Assembly: GCA_027057185.1 (NCBI GenBank)
Contig: JALUJE010000034.1
Location: 1 to 5,142, forward strand
Direction of reading: 5' to 3'
Origin: Helicobacteraceae bacterium
Lineage (GTDB): Bacteria > Campylobacterota > Campylobacteria > Campylobacterales > Sulfurimonadaceae
DNA length: 5,142 bases
Made by a program: the position numbers and the translations under genes. The notes under the pieces were generated by a model. That model worked only from the letters and a program-made list of their open reading frames with translations, was not told the origin of the DNA and searched no databases. Shown here piece after piece: positions 1 through 5,142 of the stretch; position 1 is the stretch's first letter; each line of letters starts with the position of its first letter.

Positions 1-547
1 GAAAAAAGAGTGCCCAGATAATGAGATAGGGGAACACTGCCATCAGATTAATCCATGCCGAAACCTGATAGGTTCCCATTAGCACTGTCAATTTTCTCGA
101 AAGGTAAAACGAAACAATCAGTGCCATCGGCGTCAGTGTGAGCATGGTCCAATAGGTCGTGATACTCTCCCAGAAGGTACGATTTTTTGTATGAAAAATT
201 TTATTGACCATATACTCGTAGTTTTGAAAAAAGAGGAGTGAAGCAACAATAATCATGCTAAAACCAATCACTCCGAGTTTCACTGAATTTTGTAAAAACC
301 CGTCAATATGTTTGGCAACGGCTTCAGAGTTAACCGGCATCAGATTACTAAAGATAAAACTTTTAATATTCTCATAATATTCCGAAAAACTCGGCATATT
401 GGTCACAATAGTCAATACAATCAATAACAGTGGAATGATGGTGAAAATGGTATAAAAACTCAGACTTGAGGCATAAAACGTCAGCTCTTTATCGACAAAG
501 CGTCTTAAAAAAAAACGCAAATGACGATAGAACCGATGCAGACGCAT
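1..547 (-). CDS. YihY/BrkB-family inner-membrane protein, 3' end cut off by window
   Basis: An integral inner-membrane protein of the YihY/virulence factor BrkB family. Its molecular role is unknown; the old label 'ribonuclease BN (Rbn)' for this family is a known misannotation. The first 182 residues are in the window. They begin with a basic stretch (MRLHRFYRHLRFFLRRF) and continue with the family's hallmark region FYASSLSFYTIFTIIPLLL (about residues 24-42). Hydrophobic segments lie at about 23-48, 91-108, 129-149 and 164-182. The motif FQNYEYMVNKIF near 107-118 fits the family segment before the third helix. The ATG at 547 follows the stop of the upstream glcD-like gene by one base, so translation is probably coupled; only a weak GGGG-like ribosome site lies inside the glcD end. 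About 280 or more residues are expected, so over a third is missing. A T9 run (coding strand) lies in codons 11-14. Family assignment is firm; function is not. Confidence 0.9.
   Translation of the reverse strand, partial: MRLHRFYRHLRFFLRRFVDKELTFYASSLSFYTIFTIIPLLLIVLTIVTNMPSFSEYYENIKSFIFSNLMPVNSEAVAKHIDGFLQNSVKLGVIGFSMIIVASLLFFQNYEYMVNKIFHTKNRTFWESITTYWTMLTLTPMALIVSFYLSRKLTVLMGTYQVSAWINLMAVFPYLIIWALFF
507..515. repeat. A9/T9 homopolymer near the start of the YihY gene
   Basis: Nine A's in a row on the plus strand read as T9 in codons 11-14 of the YihY-family gene (CGT TTT TTT TTA). A one-base slip would frameshift the protein within its first 15 residues. Homopolymer slippage is a known on/off switch in Campylobacterota, although usually at longer tracts, so this is only a possible slippage site. 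Confidence 0.4.
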
Positions 548-548
548 C

Positions 549-1931
549 TTAGCGCAGCCCCATTTTGGTTGGATTTAAAATATTGTTCGGGTCAAAAGCC
601 TGCTTGATATCTTGAAACAGCTGCATCTCTTCATCACTAAATGCCATCCTCATATAGGGTGCTTTGGCAAGACCAATCCCGTGCTCGCCACTGAGTGTCC
701 CTCCCAACTCAATAGTCGCTTCAAAGACCTCTTCAATGGCTTTGTAGGCAATTTTCACCTGCTCAGGATCACTGCCGTCAACCATAACATTGGTATGAAC
801 ATTGCCATCACCCGTGTGACCAAAACATGGAAGGTTGATACGGTATTGTTCGGCAATGGCATAAAATCGTTCCAAAAGCTCTGGCAGCACGGCGCGCGGT
901 ACCGTCACATCTTCATTGAGTTTTTTACTGCCGTATACCGAGAGTGACGGTGAGGCATTACGACGAGCAAACCATAAATCAGCCGCCTCTTTGGCATTTT
1001 TGGCAATCTTAAACTCACGACAGCCGTTCGCTTGAAATACCGTCTCAATCTGTTCCAACTGAAAATTGAGATCGTCTTCGAGATTACCGTCAACATCGGT
1101 AACCAAAATGGCACCTGCATCCACCGGAAGTCCTTTATGAAACGTCTTTTCCACAGCACAAATGGTCAGGTTATCCAAAAACTCCATGGCAACCGGAGTT
1201 ACCCCACTTGCCATGGTTTTATACACGGCAGCCATAGCACTGTTAACCGAATCAAAAATACCCATTGCTGTTTTGGTCAGTTTCGGTTTGGGAATCAGTC
1301 GTAATGTCACTTCGGTGATGACGGCAAGGGTGCCTTCTGAAGCAATCAAAATACCCGCAATATTATAACCCGCCACATCTTTAATGGTGCGTTTTCCCGC
1401 TTTGATAATATCACCGTTGGCACGAACGGCACGTATTGCCATGACATAATCTTTGGTAATACCGTATTTGGCTGCACGCATTCCGCCGGCATTTTCACTC
1501 ACATTACCGCCAATAGTCGAGTACTCCTGACTGGCCGGATCGGGGGGATAGAAGAGTCCAACCTCTTCAACGGCACGTTGTAGCTCCATGTTAATCACAC
1601 CGGGTTGGACAATCGCTACCATATTTTGCATATCAATCTCTAAAATCTGATTCATGTGTTTCTCAAATGCCAATACCACACCGCCGCTACTGGGCAGGGC
1701 ACCTCCGGTAAAACCGCTACCTGCACCGCGCGGTACAATGGGAATGCGATGAATGTTACAATATTTTAAAATCGCGCTGACATCGGCTTCATCACGCGGA
1801 AACAGCACCGCATCGGGTTCAAAACGCTCTCGGGTCGCATCATACGAATACGCCAGAAGGTGTGCTTTGTCACTGTACACATTGTCACGTCCCAGTAGTG
1901 CTTGAAAATAGTTGTTATGAGTTGTTTTCAT
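549..1931 (-). CDS. glcD: GlcD-like FAD-linked 2-hydroxyacid oxidase/dehydrogenase
   Basis: An FAD-dependent enzyme of the GlcD/D-lactate dehydrogenase family, expected to oxidise a D-2-hydroxy acid (glycolate, D-lactate or similar) and pass electrons to the respiratory chain. With the ATG at 1931 it has 460 residues, normal for GlcD. The N-terminal PCMH-type FAD domain shows PRGAGSGFTGG (67-77), PPDPASQEYSTIGGNVSENAGG (split here: PPDP at 129-132, TIGGN at 139-143) and GTLAVITEVTLRL (200-212). The C-terminal domain has EDVTVPR (340-346), GHTGDGNVH (371-379, with H372 and H379), SGEHGIG (414-420) and the closing DPNNILNPTKM. The metal and substrate residues typical of the family are therefore present. 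No iron-sulfur domain is fused, and no GlcE or GlcF lies in the window. The start is preceded by AGAAGGA six bases upstream and overlaps the previous stop (TAATG). An in-frame ATG at 1979 would add 16 residues inside the neighbouring gene and is unlikely. The exact substrate cannot be read from sequence. Confidence 0.93.
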   Translation of the reverse strand: MKTTHNNYFQALLGRDNVYSDKAHLLAYSYDATRERFEPDAVLFPRDEADVSAILKYCNIHRIPIVPRGAGSGFTGGALPSSGGVVLAFEKHMNQILEIDMQNMVAIVQPGVINMELQRAVEEVGLFYPPDPASQEYSTIGGNVSENAGGMRAAKYGITKDYVMAIRAVRANGDIIKAGKRTIKDVAGYNIAGILIASEGTLAVITEVTLRLIPKPKLTKTAMGIFDSVNSAMAAVYKTMASGVTPVAMEFLDNLTICAVEKTFHKGLPVDAGAILVTDVDGNLEDDLNFQLEQIETVFQANGCREFKIAKNAKEAADLWFARRNASPSLSVYGSKKLNEDVTVPRAVLPELLERFYAIAEQYRINLPCFGHTGDGNVHTNVMVDGSDPEQVKIAYKAIEEVFEATIELGGTLSGEHGIGLAKAPYMRMAFSDEEMQLFQDIKQAFDPNNILNPTKMGLR

Positions 1932-2701
1932 TAAAATTCCTTCTGCGAACCTGACACATTCTGACGCCATTTTTGCCATAAAATATTGTTCTGGTTGTGT
2001 CGTTCTATGAGATGTCTATAGTAAGACTCATACCCATTCATCGGGCTACTACCCTCTCCCCACCATGCCTCACGAATCGTCTGAACACGGGAATAAAACG
2101 GTAGTTGTACCTCCGATGCTGTCGCCGAAAGTGGTGTTATCTGCAATACCTGAAAACTTTGACAATCGAGTGTAAAAAGATTCTGCTGCGCATAGATATA
2201 CAAGAGTCCTACAGTAGAAGCATCACAAAAATCTTGAATATCCTCCTGTAAGGGCGTAGGATGTCCCCGTTCCGAGAGCATGGCGGCAAACAGATCGGAA
2301 CTGACCCAAGTCATGGTGTTGCCCCGGGAGCTCACCTGATGATAGATCTCACGATTCGGTGCTAGTAGCAGTGCTCTGTCGTAAGCAAATGCCAACTGTA
2401 CCTCATCACCCGATTTGGGGTGCCATGTTCCTTTGGGAAGCGCCTGCTGTTTCAAACCCTCATAGGCAGAAAAGGCAATCGTGGCCTCTTGGCGCTCTGT
2501 ATTGACCTTCACAACCACTGCTCTGGCAATAATGGCACTGTGCTCGTCATTAAAATGACGCACGACAAATCCGCTAATTCCCTCCTGAAGGGCACCGATT
2601 TTAATCAATCCCTGCTGTTGATCAACATTGAACAGGGGTGCTGTAATTAATGATGCCCACATCATGGAGAGCGGCACCAGTAAGAGTAAGAGTAAACGCA
2701 A
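1931..2701 (-). CDS. Secreted protein with PgbA-type N-terminal domain (PGBA_N), TTG start
   Basis: A 256-residue exported protein that I assign to the family of the N-terminal domain of H. pylori plasminogen-binding protein PgbA (Pfam PGBA_N). The match rests on gene neighbourhood (next to csd3 and glcD as in H. pylori) and on recalled segments such as LLLAPNREIY (111-120), DFCD (157-160) and LDCQSFQVL (178-186). The start is TTG at 2701; an in-frame TGA lies two codons upstream, and GAGG is six bases away. The N-terminus is a signal peptide: one Arg, a run of six Leu, then a likely cut near MMWA-S (residue 16/17). No other membrane segment is seen. The only two cysteines, C159 and C180, could form a periplasmic disulfide. 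The C-terminus (WQKWRQN...QKEF) lacks the long charged, lysine-rich tail and terminal lysine linked to plasminogen binding in PgbA, so that activity should not be assumed. It is the first gene of a leftward operon with glcD and yihY. The cellular function is unknown. Confidence 0.8.
   Translation of the reverse strand: MRLLLLLLVPLSMMWASLITAPLFNVDQQQGLIKIGALQEGISGFVVRHFNDEHSAIIARAVVVKVNTERQEATIAFSAYEGLKQQALPKGTWHPKSGDEVQLAFAYDRALLLAPNREIYHQVSSRGNTMTWVSSDLFAAMLSERGHPTPLQEDIQDFCDASTVGLLYIYAQQNLFTLDCQSFQVLQITPLSATASEVQLPFYSRVQTIREAWWGEGSSPMNGYESYYRHLIERHNQNNILWQKWRQNVSGSQKEF
1938..1944 (-). promoter_or_regulatory. Shine-Dalgarno site fixing the glcD start
   Basis: AGAAGGA on the minus strand sits six bases before the ATG at 1931-1929, inside the last codons of the upstream gene. 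It supports the short (460-residue) form of the oxidase and coupling across the TAATG junction. Confidence 0.8.
2681..2694. repeat. Short TAAGAG hexamer repeat in a signal-peptide coding region
   Basis: TAAGAG TAAGAG TA on the plus strand encodes, on the minus strand, alternating CTC/TTA leucine codons in the signal peptide of the PGBA_N-domain protein. Loss or gain of one unit would stay in frame and only change the hydrophobic core by two leucines. It is probably incidental. Confidence 0.4.
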
Positions 2702-2707
2702 ACGTCA

Positions 2708-2711
2708 CCTC
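2708..2711 (-). promoter_or_regulatory. Shine-Dalgarno site supporting the TTG start
   Basis: GAGG, part of the longer anti-SD match GAGGTGA on the minus strand, ends six bases before the TTG at 2701-2699. With the in-frame TGA just upstream and a signal peptide starting right at the TTG, it makes TTG the best start. The next in-frame ATGs (codons 13-14) would remove the signal peptide. Confidence 0.75.
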
Positions 2712-2730
2712 AAGTTAAAAAATAGAAGTT

Positions 2731-2736
2731 ATTATA
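2731..2736 (-). promoter_or_regulatory. Candidate -10 box for the leftward PGBA_N-glcD-yihY operon
   Basis: The minus strand reads a perfect TATAAT here, preceded directly by TG, about 30 bases before the TTG start. No good -35 is seen; the expected site (about 2754-2759) reads ACTTAT. That is acceptable for Campylobacterota sigma-70 promoters, where the -35 is poorly conserved. No transcription start has been mapped. Confidence 0.55.
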
Positions 2737-2757
2737 CAGTTATAAACTTTTGTATAA
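2732..2757. repeat. 7-bp inverted repeat spanning the divergent promoter region
   Basis: TTATACA (2732-2738) and TGTATAA (2751-2757) form a perfect dyad separated by 12 bases. Each arm overlaps one of the two opposed -10 candidates, so the symmetry may simply come from two similar promoters facing apart. It could also be an operator for a dimeric regulator that controls both operons. Confidence 0.5.
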
Positions 2758-2758
2758 G
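2753..2758 (+). promoter_or_regulatory. Candidate -10 box for the rightward csd3-mgtE operon
   Basis: TATAAG follows CTTTTG directly, resembling the T-rich plus TG pattern upstream of Campylobacterota -10 boxes. It lies about 40-45 bases before the csd3 start. The matching -35 position (about 2730-2735) falls on the -10 of the opposite promoter. This is prediction only. Confidence 0.45.
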
Positions 2759-2796
2759 TGAATTTTTGCTACCCTTTCAAAAATTAATCTATTGAG

Positions 2797-4029
2797 ATGA
2801 CTATGCGCCGTTTACTCCTGCTAACTTTTTTTCCGCTGCTGCTTAGTGCTGCTTATGTTGAACATTTTAAATGGCCTAAAAATGAGAGTTTTCTGGTTTT
2901 TTTGGAACACAATAATTTGCCGCAATCCATTTATTACGAGATGGATAAAGAAGACCAAAAACTTGCCGAAGAGATCCGTGCCGGATTTTTATGTCAGAAA
3001 CTCCTCGGTGATGACGGAACCATTGAACAGATTCTTATTCCCATTAGCGATGAACTGCAATTACATGTCGCACGAAACAATCACGGTCGCTACCGCGTTG
3101 AACCCATTCCCATCATATATGATGAAACCCGACATGAAGCCCTCAGCATCGAAATAGAAAGCAACCCTTCAGTCGATATTAAAAACGCTACGCACTCCTA
3201 TCGTGTTGCCAGTATTTTTAGTAATGCCTTTAAAAAATCTCTGGATTTTACCGCACTGCAAAAAGGTGATAAACTGGTCATGATATATGATCAGAAATAC
3301 CGCTTTGGAAAACCCTACGGCATGCCTGTTTTACAGGTTGCCATGATAGAAATACGCCATAAATATCACTACATGTATTTGGGCCCCGATGACAACTACT
3401 ACAATGAAAAAGGGGCTCAGGTTGACAGTTTTTTATTGGGAACACCCATTCCGGGTGCACGCATCAGCTCCAAGTTCACCAATCGGCGATTTCATCCTAT
3501 TTTAAAACGGTGGCGCGCCCATTTGGGTATTGACTATGCCGCACGTAGCGGCACCCCGATTCGTGCAGCAGGTAACGGGCGTATCATCTCCGCAGGCTAC
3601 TCCCGCGGTTATGGCAATGTGACAAAAATTCGTCACAGTGGCGGATATGTGACACTCTATGCACATCAAAAATCGTTTCGCCGCGGCTTCAAACGGGGTA
3701 AAACGGTCAAAAAGGGGCAGGTGATCGGCTATGTCGGCTCTACGGGCATGTCCACCGGAGCACACCTGCATTTTGGTCTCTACAAAAACGGACGGGCCAT
3801 CAACCCTGCCGGAGTCATTAAGGTGACCACCCAAAAACTGCGCGGGAAAAAACGTCGTGAATTTTTACGTATCAAAGAAGAGATGGATGATCTTGTCGCC
3901 ATGCACCTTGAAAACGCCACTACCCCCAAACCGTTCGTTGATTTTGAAAGTTGCTGCTACATCGATGCCACAACCTTTAAACCTCTGACCTTGGTGAAAA
4001 CGGCGGAGGACGACAATGAAACACTATAA
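2797..4029 (+). CDS. csd3: Csd3/HdpA-like M23 peptidoglycan metallopeptidase
   Basis: A zinc peptidase of the LytM/M23 family, predicted to cut peptidoglycan cross-bridges and stem peptides in the periplasm and so help set cell shape. H. pylori Csd3 (HP0506, about 400 residues, D,D-endopeptidase and carboxypeptidase) is the closest relative I recognise; this protein has 410. A signal peptide (MRR, then a Leu/Phe core, cut near SAA-Y at 19/20) is followed by two Csd3-type N-terminal regions (about 20-210) and the M23 domain (about 220-340). Active-site residues are intact: H242 and D246 in HLGID, H290 in LYAH, H323 and H325 in HLHFG. In latent Csd3 a glutamate of domain 1 caps the zinc; E77 in GTIEQ is a candidate here. 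A basic tail with a Cys-Cys pair (386-387) ends the protein. The start is uncertain: ATG at 2803 has GAG six bases upstream, whereas ATG at 2797 has TTGAG directly against it. The 3' end overlaps mgtE by 14 bases. Confidence 0.93.
   Translation: MTMRRLLLLTFFPLLLSAAYVEHFKWPKNESFLVFLEHNNLPQSIYYEMDKEDQKLAEEIRAGFLCQKLLGDDGTIEQILIPISDELQLHVARNNHGRYRVEPIPIIYDETRHEALSIEIESNPSVDIKNATHSYRVASIFSNAFKKSLDFTALQKGDKLVMIYDQKYRFGKPYGMPVLQVAMIEIRHKYHYMYLGPDDNYYNEKGAQVDSFLLGTPIPGARISSKFTNRRFHPILKRWRAHLGIDYAARSGTPIRAAGNGRIISAGYSRGYGNVTKIRHSGGYVTLYAHQKSFRRGFKRGKTVKKGQVIGYVGSTGMSTGAHLHFGLYKNGRAINPAGVIKVTTQKLRGKKRREFLRIKEEMDDLVAMHLENATTPKPFVDFESCCYIDATTFKPLTLVKTAEDDNETL
4005..4010 (+). promoter_or_regulatory. Strong Shine-Dalgarno site for mgtE inside csd3
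   Basis: GGAGGA lies within the last codons of the peptidase gene; its GGAGG core ends six bases before the mgtE ATG at 4016. It fixes the mgtE start and points to translation coupled to, or directly following, csd3. Confidence 0.85.
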
Positions 4030-5142
4030 TGAACTCAGACATACCTTTGACCACTTTTTAGAAGATCATACACAACCTTCTCCACATGCTTCGGAGATCG
4101 CCCATCTACTAAAGAGAATCCGAAAAGAGAGCAAAGAAGAGTTTCACGACTATTTAAGTCGTATTCCCAACGATATTTTAGGTGATATTCTTCTTGAACT
4201 TCCCGAAAAGATTAAAGACGAAGCCATTGCATTTCTTCCTTCTAAAGAGCTTGCCGACGCAGTAGATAATCTTGATTCTGATGATGCCGCCGATCTTATC
4301 AATGATATTGATGATGTCGATGAAGATAAAAGTGAAGAGGTTTTTTCCCGACTCGACGAGGAGAATCAAGAAGATATTGACAAACTTCGCGGCTACTCTG
4401 AAGATCAGGCCGGAGCATGGATGCAGACCGAGCTGTTTCAGGCCACACTTGATGAGACCATACAAAGCTCCATTGACCGCCTCAAAGAGCTTAAAAAAAA
4501 TGATGAGCTCACCAATGTTCATCAGGTCTTTATTGTCAATGAGTATCAACGTCTCATTGCTACCGTCTCTTTGGAAAACCTCATTTTGTACGACTTCTCC
4601 CAAACCTACCGGGATGTGGTCACCGACAAAGAGTTTCGTTATGTCGAAGCTACTGATGCCATTGAAGACGTTGCCAGCATCTTTGAACAGTACGATCTCT
4701 CGGTACTTCCCGTGCTTGATTATCAGGGTAGACTGGTCGGACGAATCACGTCCGATGATATTTATGATGTCATTGAAGAACGTGCTACCGATCAGATCTA
4801 TAATCTTGCCGGGGTCAATGATGATGTCGAACAAGAAGAGGACTTTTTCGGTGTCTTTAAAAATCGCGCCATCTGGCTCAGCATCAATCTCGCTACTGCC
4901 ATTTTAGCCAGTATTGTTATTGGGATGTTCGATGCTACTCTTGCTGCGTTCGTTCCACTCGCCATTCTCATGCCGATTGTCGCCTCTATGGGTGGTAATG
5001 CCGGCACACAGACACTCACCGTTATGGTACGTCAAATGGCACTGGGCGATATTGATCTGGAACACTCCAAGGAGGTTCTGAAAAAAGAGGTACTCATCGC
5101 ACTGTTAAACGGTCTACTTTTTGCCCTTATTATGGGCGTGAT
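4016..5142 (+). CDS. mgtE: MgtE-type magnesium channel/transporter, 3' end cut off by window
   Basis: A Mg2+-gated Mg2+ uptake channel of the inner membrane. The window holds 375 codons of an expected 450 or so, open at the right edge. Order of parts: an acidic, helical MgtE N domain (about 25-130, with LDSDDAADL at 86-94); a tandem CBS pair (about 137-200 and 201-262, with SDDIYDVIEERATDQ at 246-260, holding acidic residues of the kind that bind regulatory Mg2+); a linking helix; then membrane segments at about 285-305, 309-335 and 358-375. PIVASMGGNAGTQTLTVMVR (320-339) is the signature of the MgtE pore region. The missing end should hold the last two or so helices and the conserved pore aspartate. 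The ATG at 4016 follows GGAGG by six bases and overlaps csd3 by 14 bases, so the two genes are co-transcribed. The dense Asp/Glu codons of the N domain create long spurious open frames in other frames (4178-4834 minus, 4272-4907 plus). Confidence 0.95.
   Translation, partial: MKHYNELRHTFDHFLEDHTQPSPHASEIAHLLKRIRKESKEEFHDYLSRIPNDILGDILLELPEKIKDEAIAFLPSKELADAVDNLDSDDAADLINDIDDVDEDKSEEVFSRLDEENQEDIDKLRGYSEDQAGAWMQTELFQATLDETIQSSIDRLKELKKNDELTNVHQVFIVNEYQRLIATVSLENLILYDFSQTYRDVVTDKEFRYVEATDAIEDVASIFEQYDLSVLPVLDYQGRLVGRITSDDIYDVIEERATDQIYNLAGVNDDVEQEEDFFGVFKNRAIWLSINLATAILASIVIGMFDATLAAFVPLAILMPIVASMGGNAGTQTLTVMVRQMALGDIDLEHSKEVLKKEVLIALLNGLLFALIMGV

Noticed and set aside
612..1368. Several plus- and minus-strand frames of 68-111 codons within glcD
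   Set aside because: They are shadows of the GlcD-like gene, which is intact from end to end with all family motifs.
1932..1979. A 16-residue N-terminal extension of the GlcD-like oxidase from the ATG at 1979
   Set aside because: It lies entirely inside the upstream gene and is not GlcD-like. The ATG at 1931 has AGAAGGA six bases upstream and a typical TAATG operon junction.
2420..2650. Plus-strand frame of 76 codons opposite the PGBA_N gene
   Set aside because: It is antisense to a gene with a clear signal peptide and operon position. It has no domain or good ribosome site of its own.
2702..2796. A small RNA, riboswitch or attachment site in the divergent gap
   Set aside because: At 95 bases it is fully explained by two promoters and leader sequences. 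I see no tRNA-like end, no conserved Mg2+-sensor fold and no terminator-like hairpin with a U run.
3502..3834. Minus-strand open frame of 110 codons opposite the peptidase
   Set aside because: It is antisense to the M23 catalytic domain, whose motifs are intact on the plus strand. It shows no ribosome site or family resemblance.
4178..4834. Minus-strand open frame of 218 codons, rich in Ile and Asn
   Set aside because: It is the antisense of mgtE. The many GAT and GAA/GAC codons of the acidic N domain read as ATC and stop-poor codons on the other strand; there is no recognisable domain.
4272..4907. Plus-strand open frame of 211 codons overlapping mgtE
   Set aside because: It is an out-of-frame shadow of mgtE. 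The mgtE frame has clear CBS and pore motifs through the same bases and runs off the window.
1..5142. Mobile element, CRISPR array, defence or toxin-antitoxin system
   Set aside because: There are no transposase or integrase motifs, no regularly spaced repeats and no small paired genes. All coding space is taken by five ordinary tightly packed genes.

Overview
The window reads as a chromosomal housekeeping segment of a Campylobacterota (epsilonproteobacterial) genome. The main reason is gene content and order. A Csd3/HdpA-type M23 peptidoglycan peptidase stands head-to-head with a gene for a periplasmic protein with a PgbA-type N-terminal domain, followed by a GlcD-type FAD oxidase. From memory, the same neighbours occur in Helicobacter pylori (HP0506, HP0508, HP0509) and, with a YihY/'Rbn' gene attached, in Campylobacter jejuni (around Cj1212c-Cj1215). 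The base composition looks higher in G+C than in those pathogens. This would fit an environmental, possibly sulfur-oxidising relative such as the Sulfurimonas/Sulfuricurvum/Sulfurovum group, but the genus is only a guess.

Layout: two divergent transcription units start from one short AT-rich gap (about 2702-2796). Leftward (minus strand) run a secreted PGBA_N-domain protein (TTG start, 2701-1931), a GlcD-like FAD-linked oxidase (1931-549) and a YihY/BrkB-family membrane protein (547 to beyond base 1). The first junction is a TAATG overlap and the second has a one-base gap, so the three are almost certainly one operon. Rightward (plus strand) run the Csd3-like peptidase (2797-4029) and an MgtE magnesium transporter/channel (4016 to beyond base 5142), which overlap by 14 bases with a strong Shine-Dalgarno sequence inside the end of csd3.

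The divergent gap carries two candidate -10 boxes back to back, one per strand, each inside one arm of a 7-bp inverted repeat. Polymerases on the two promoters would overlap, which suggests mutual exclusion or shared control.

Functionally, the two genes at the divergent promoters act, or are predicted to act, in the periplasm or envelope: cell-wall trimming and shape for the peptidase, and an unknown envelope role for the PGBA_N protein. The outer genes add oxidation of a 2-hydroxy acid, an inner-membrane protein of unknown function and Mg2+ uptake. I see no mobile element, CRISPR array, RNA gene, toxin-antitoxin or defence cassette, and no clear evidence of a new system. The points most worth following are the conserved PGBA_N/csd3/glcD neighbourhood, the symmetric divergent promoter and the translational coupling of csd3 to mgtE.
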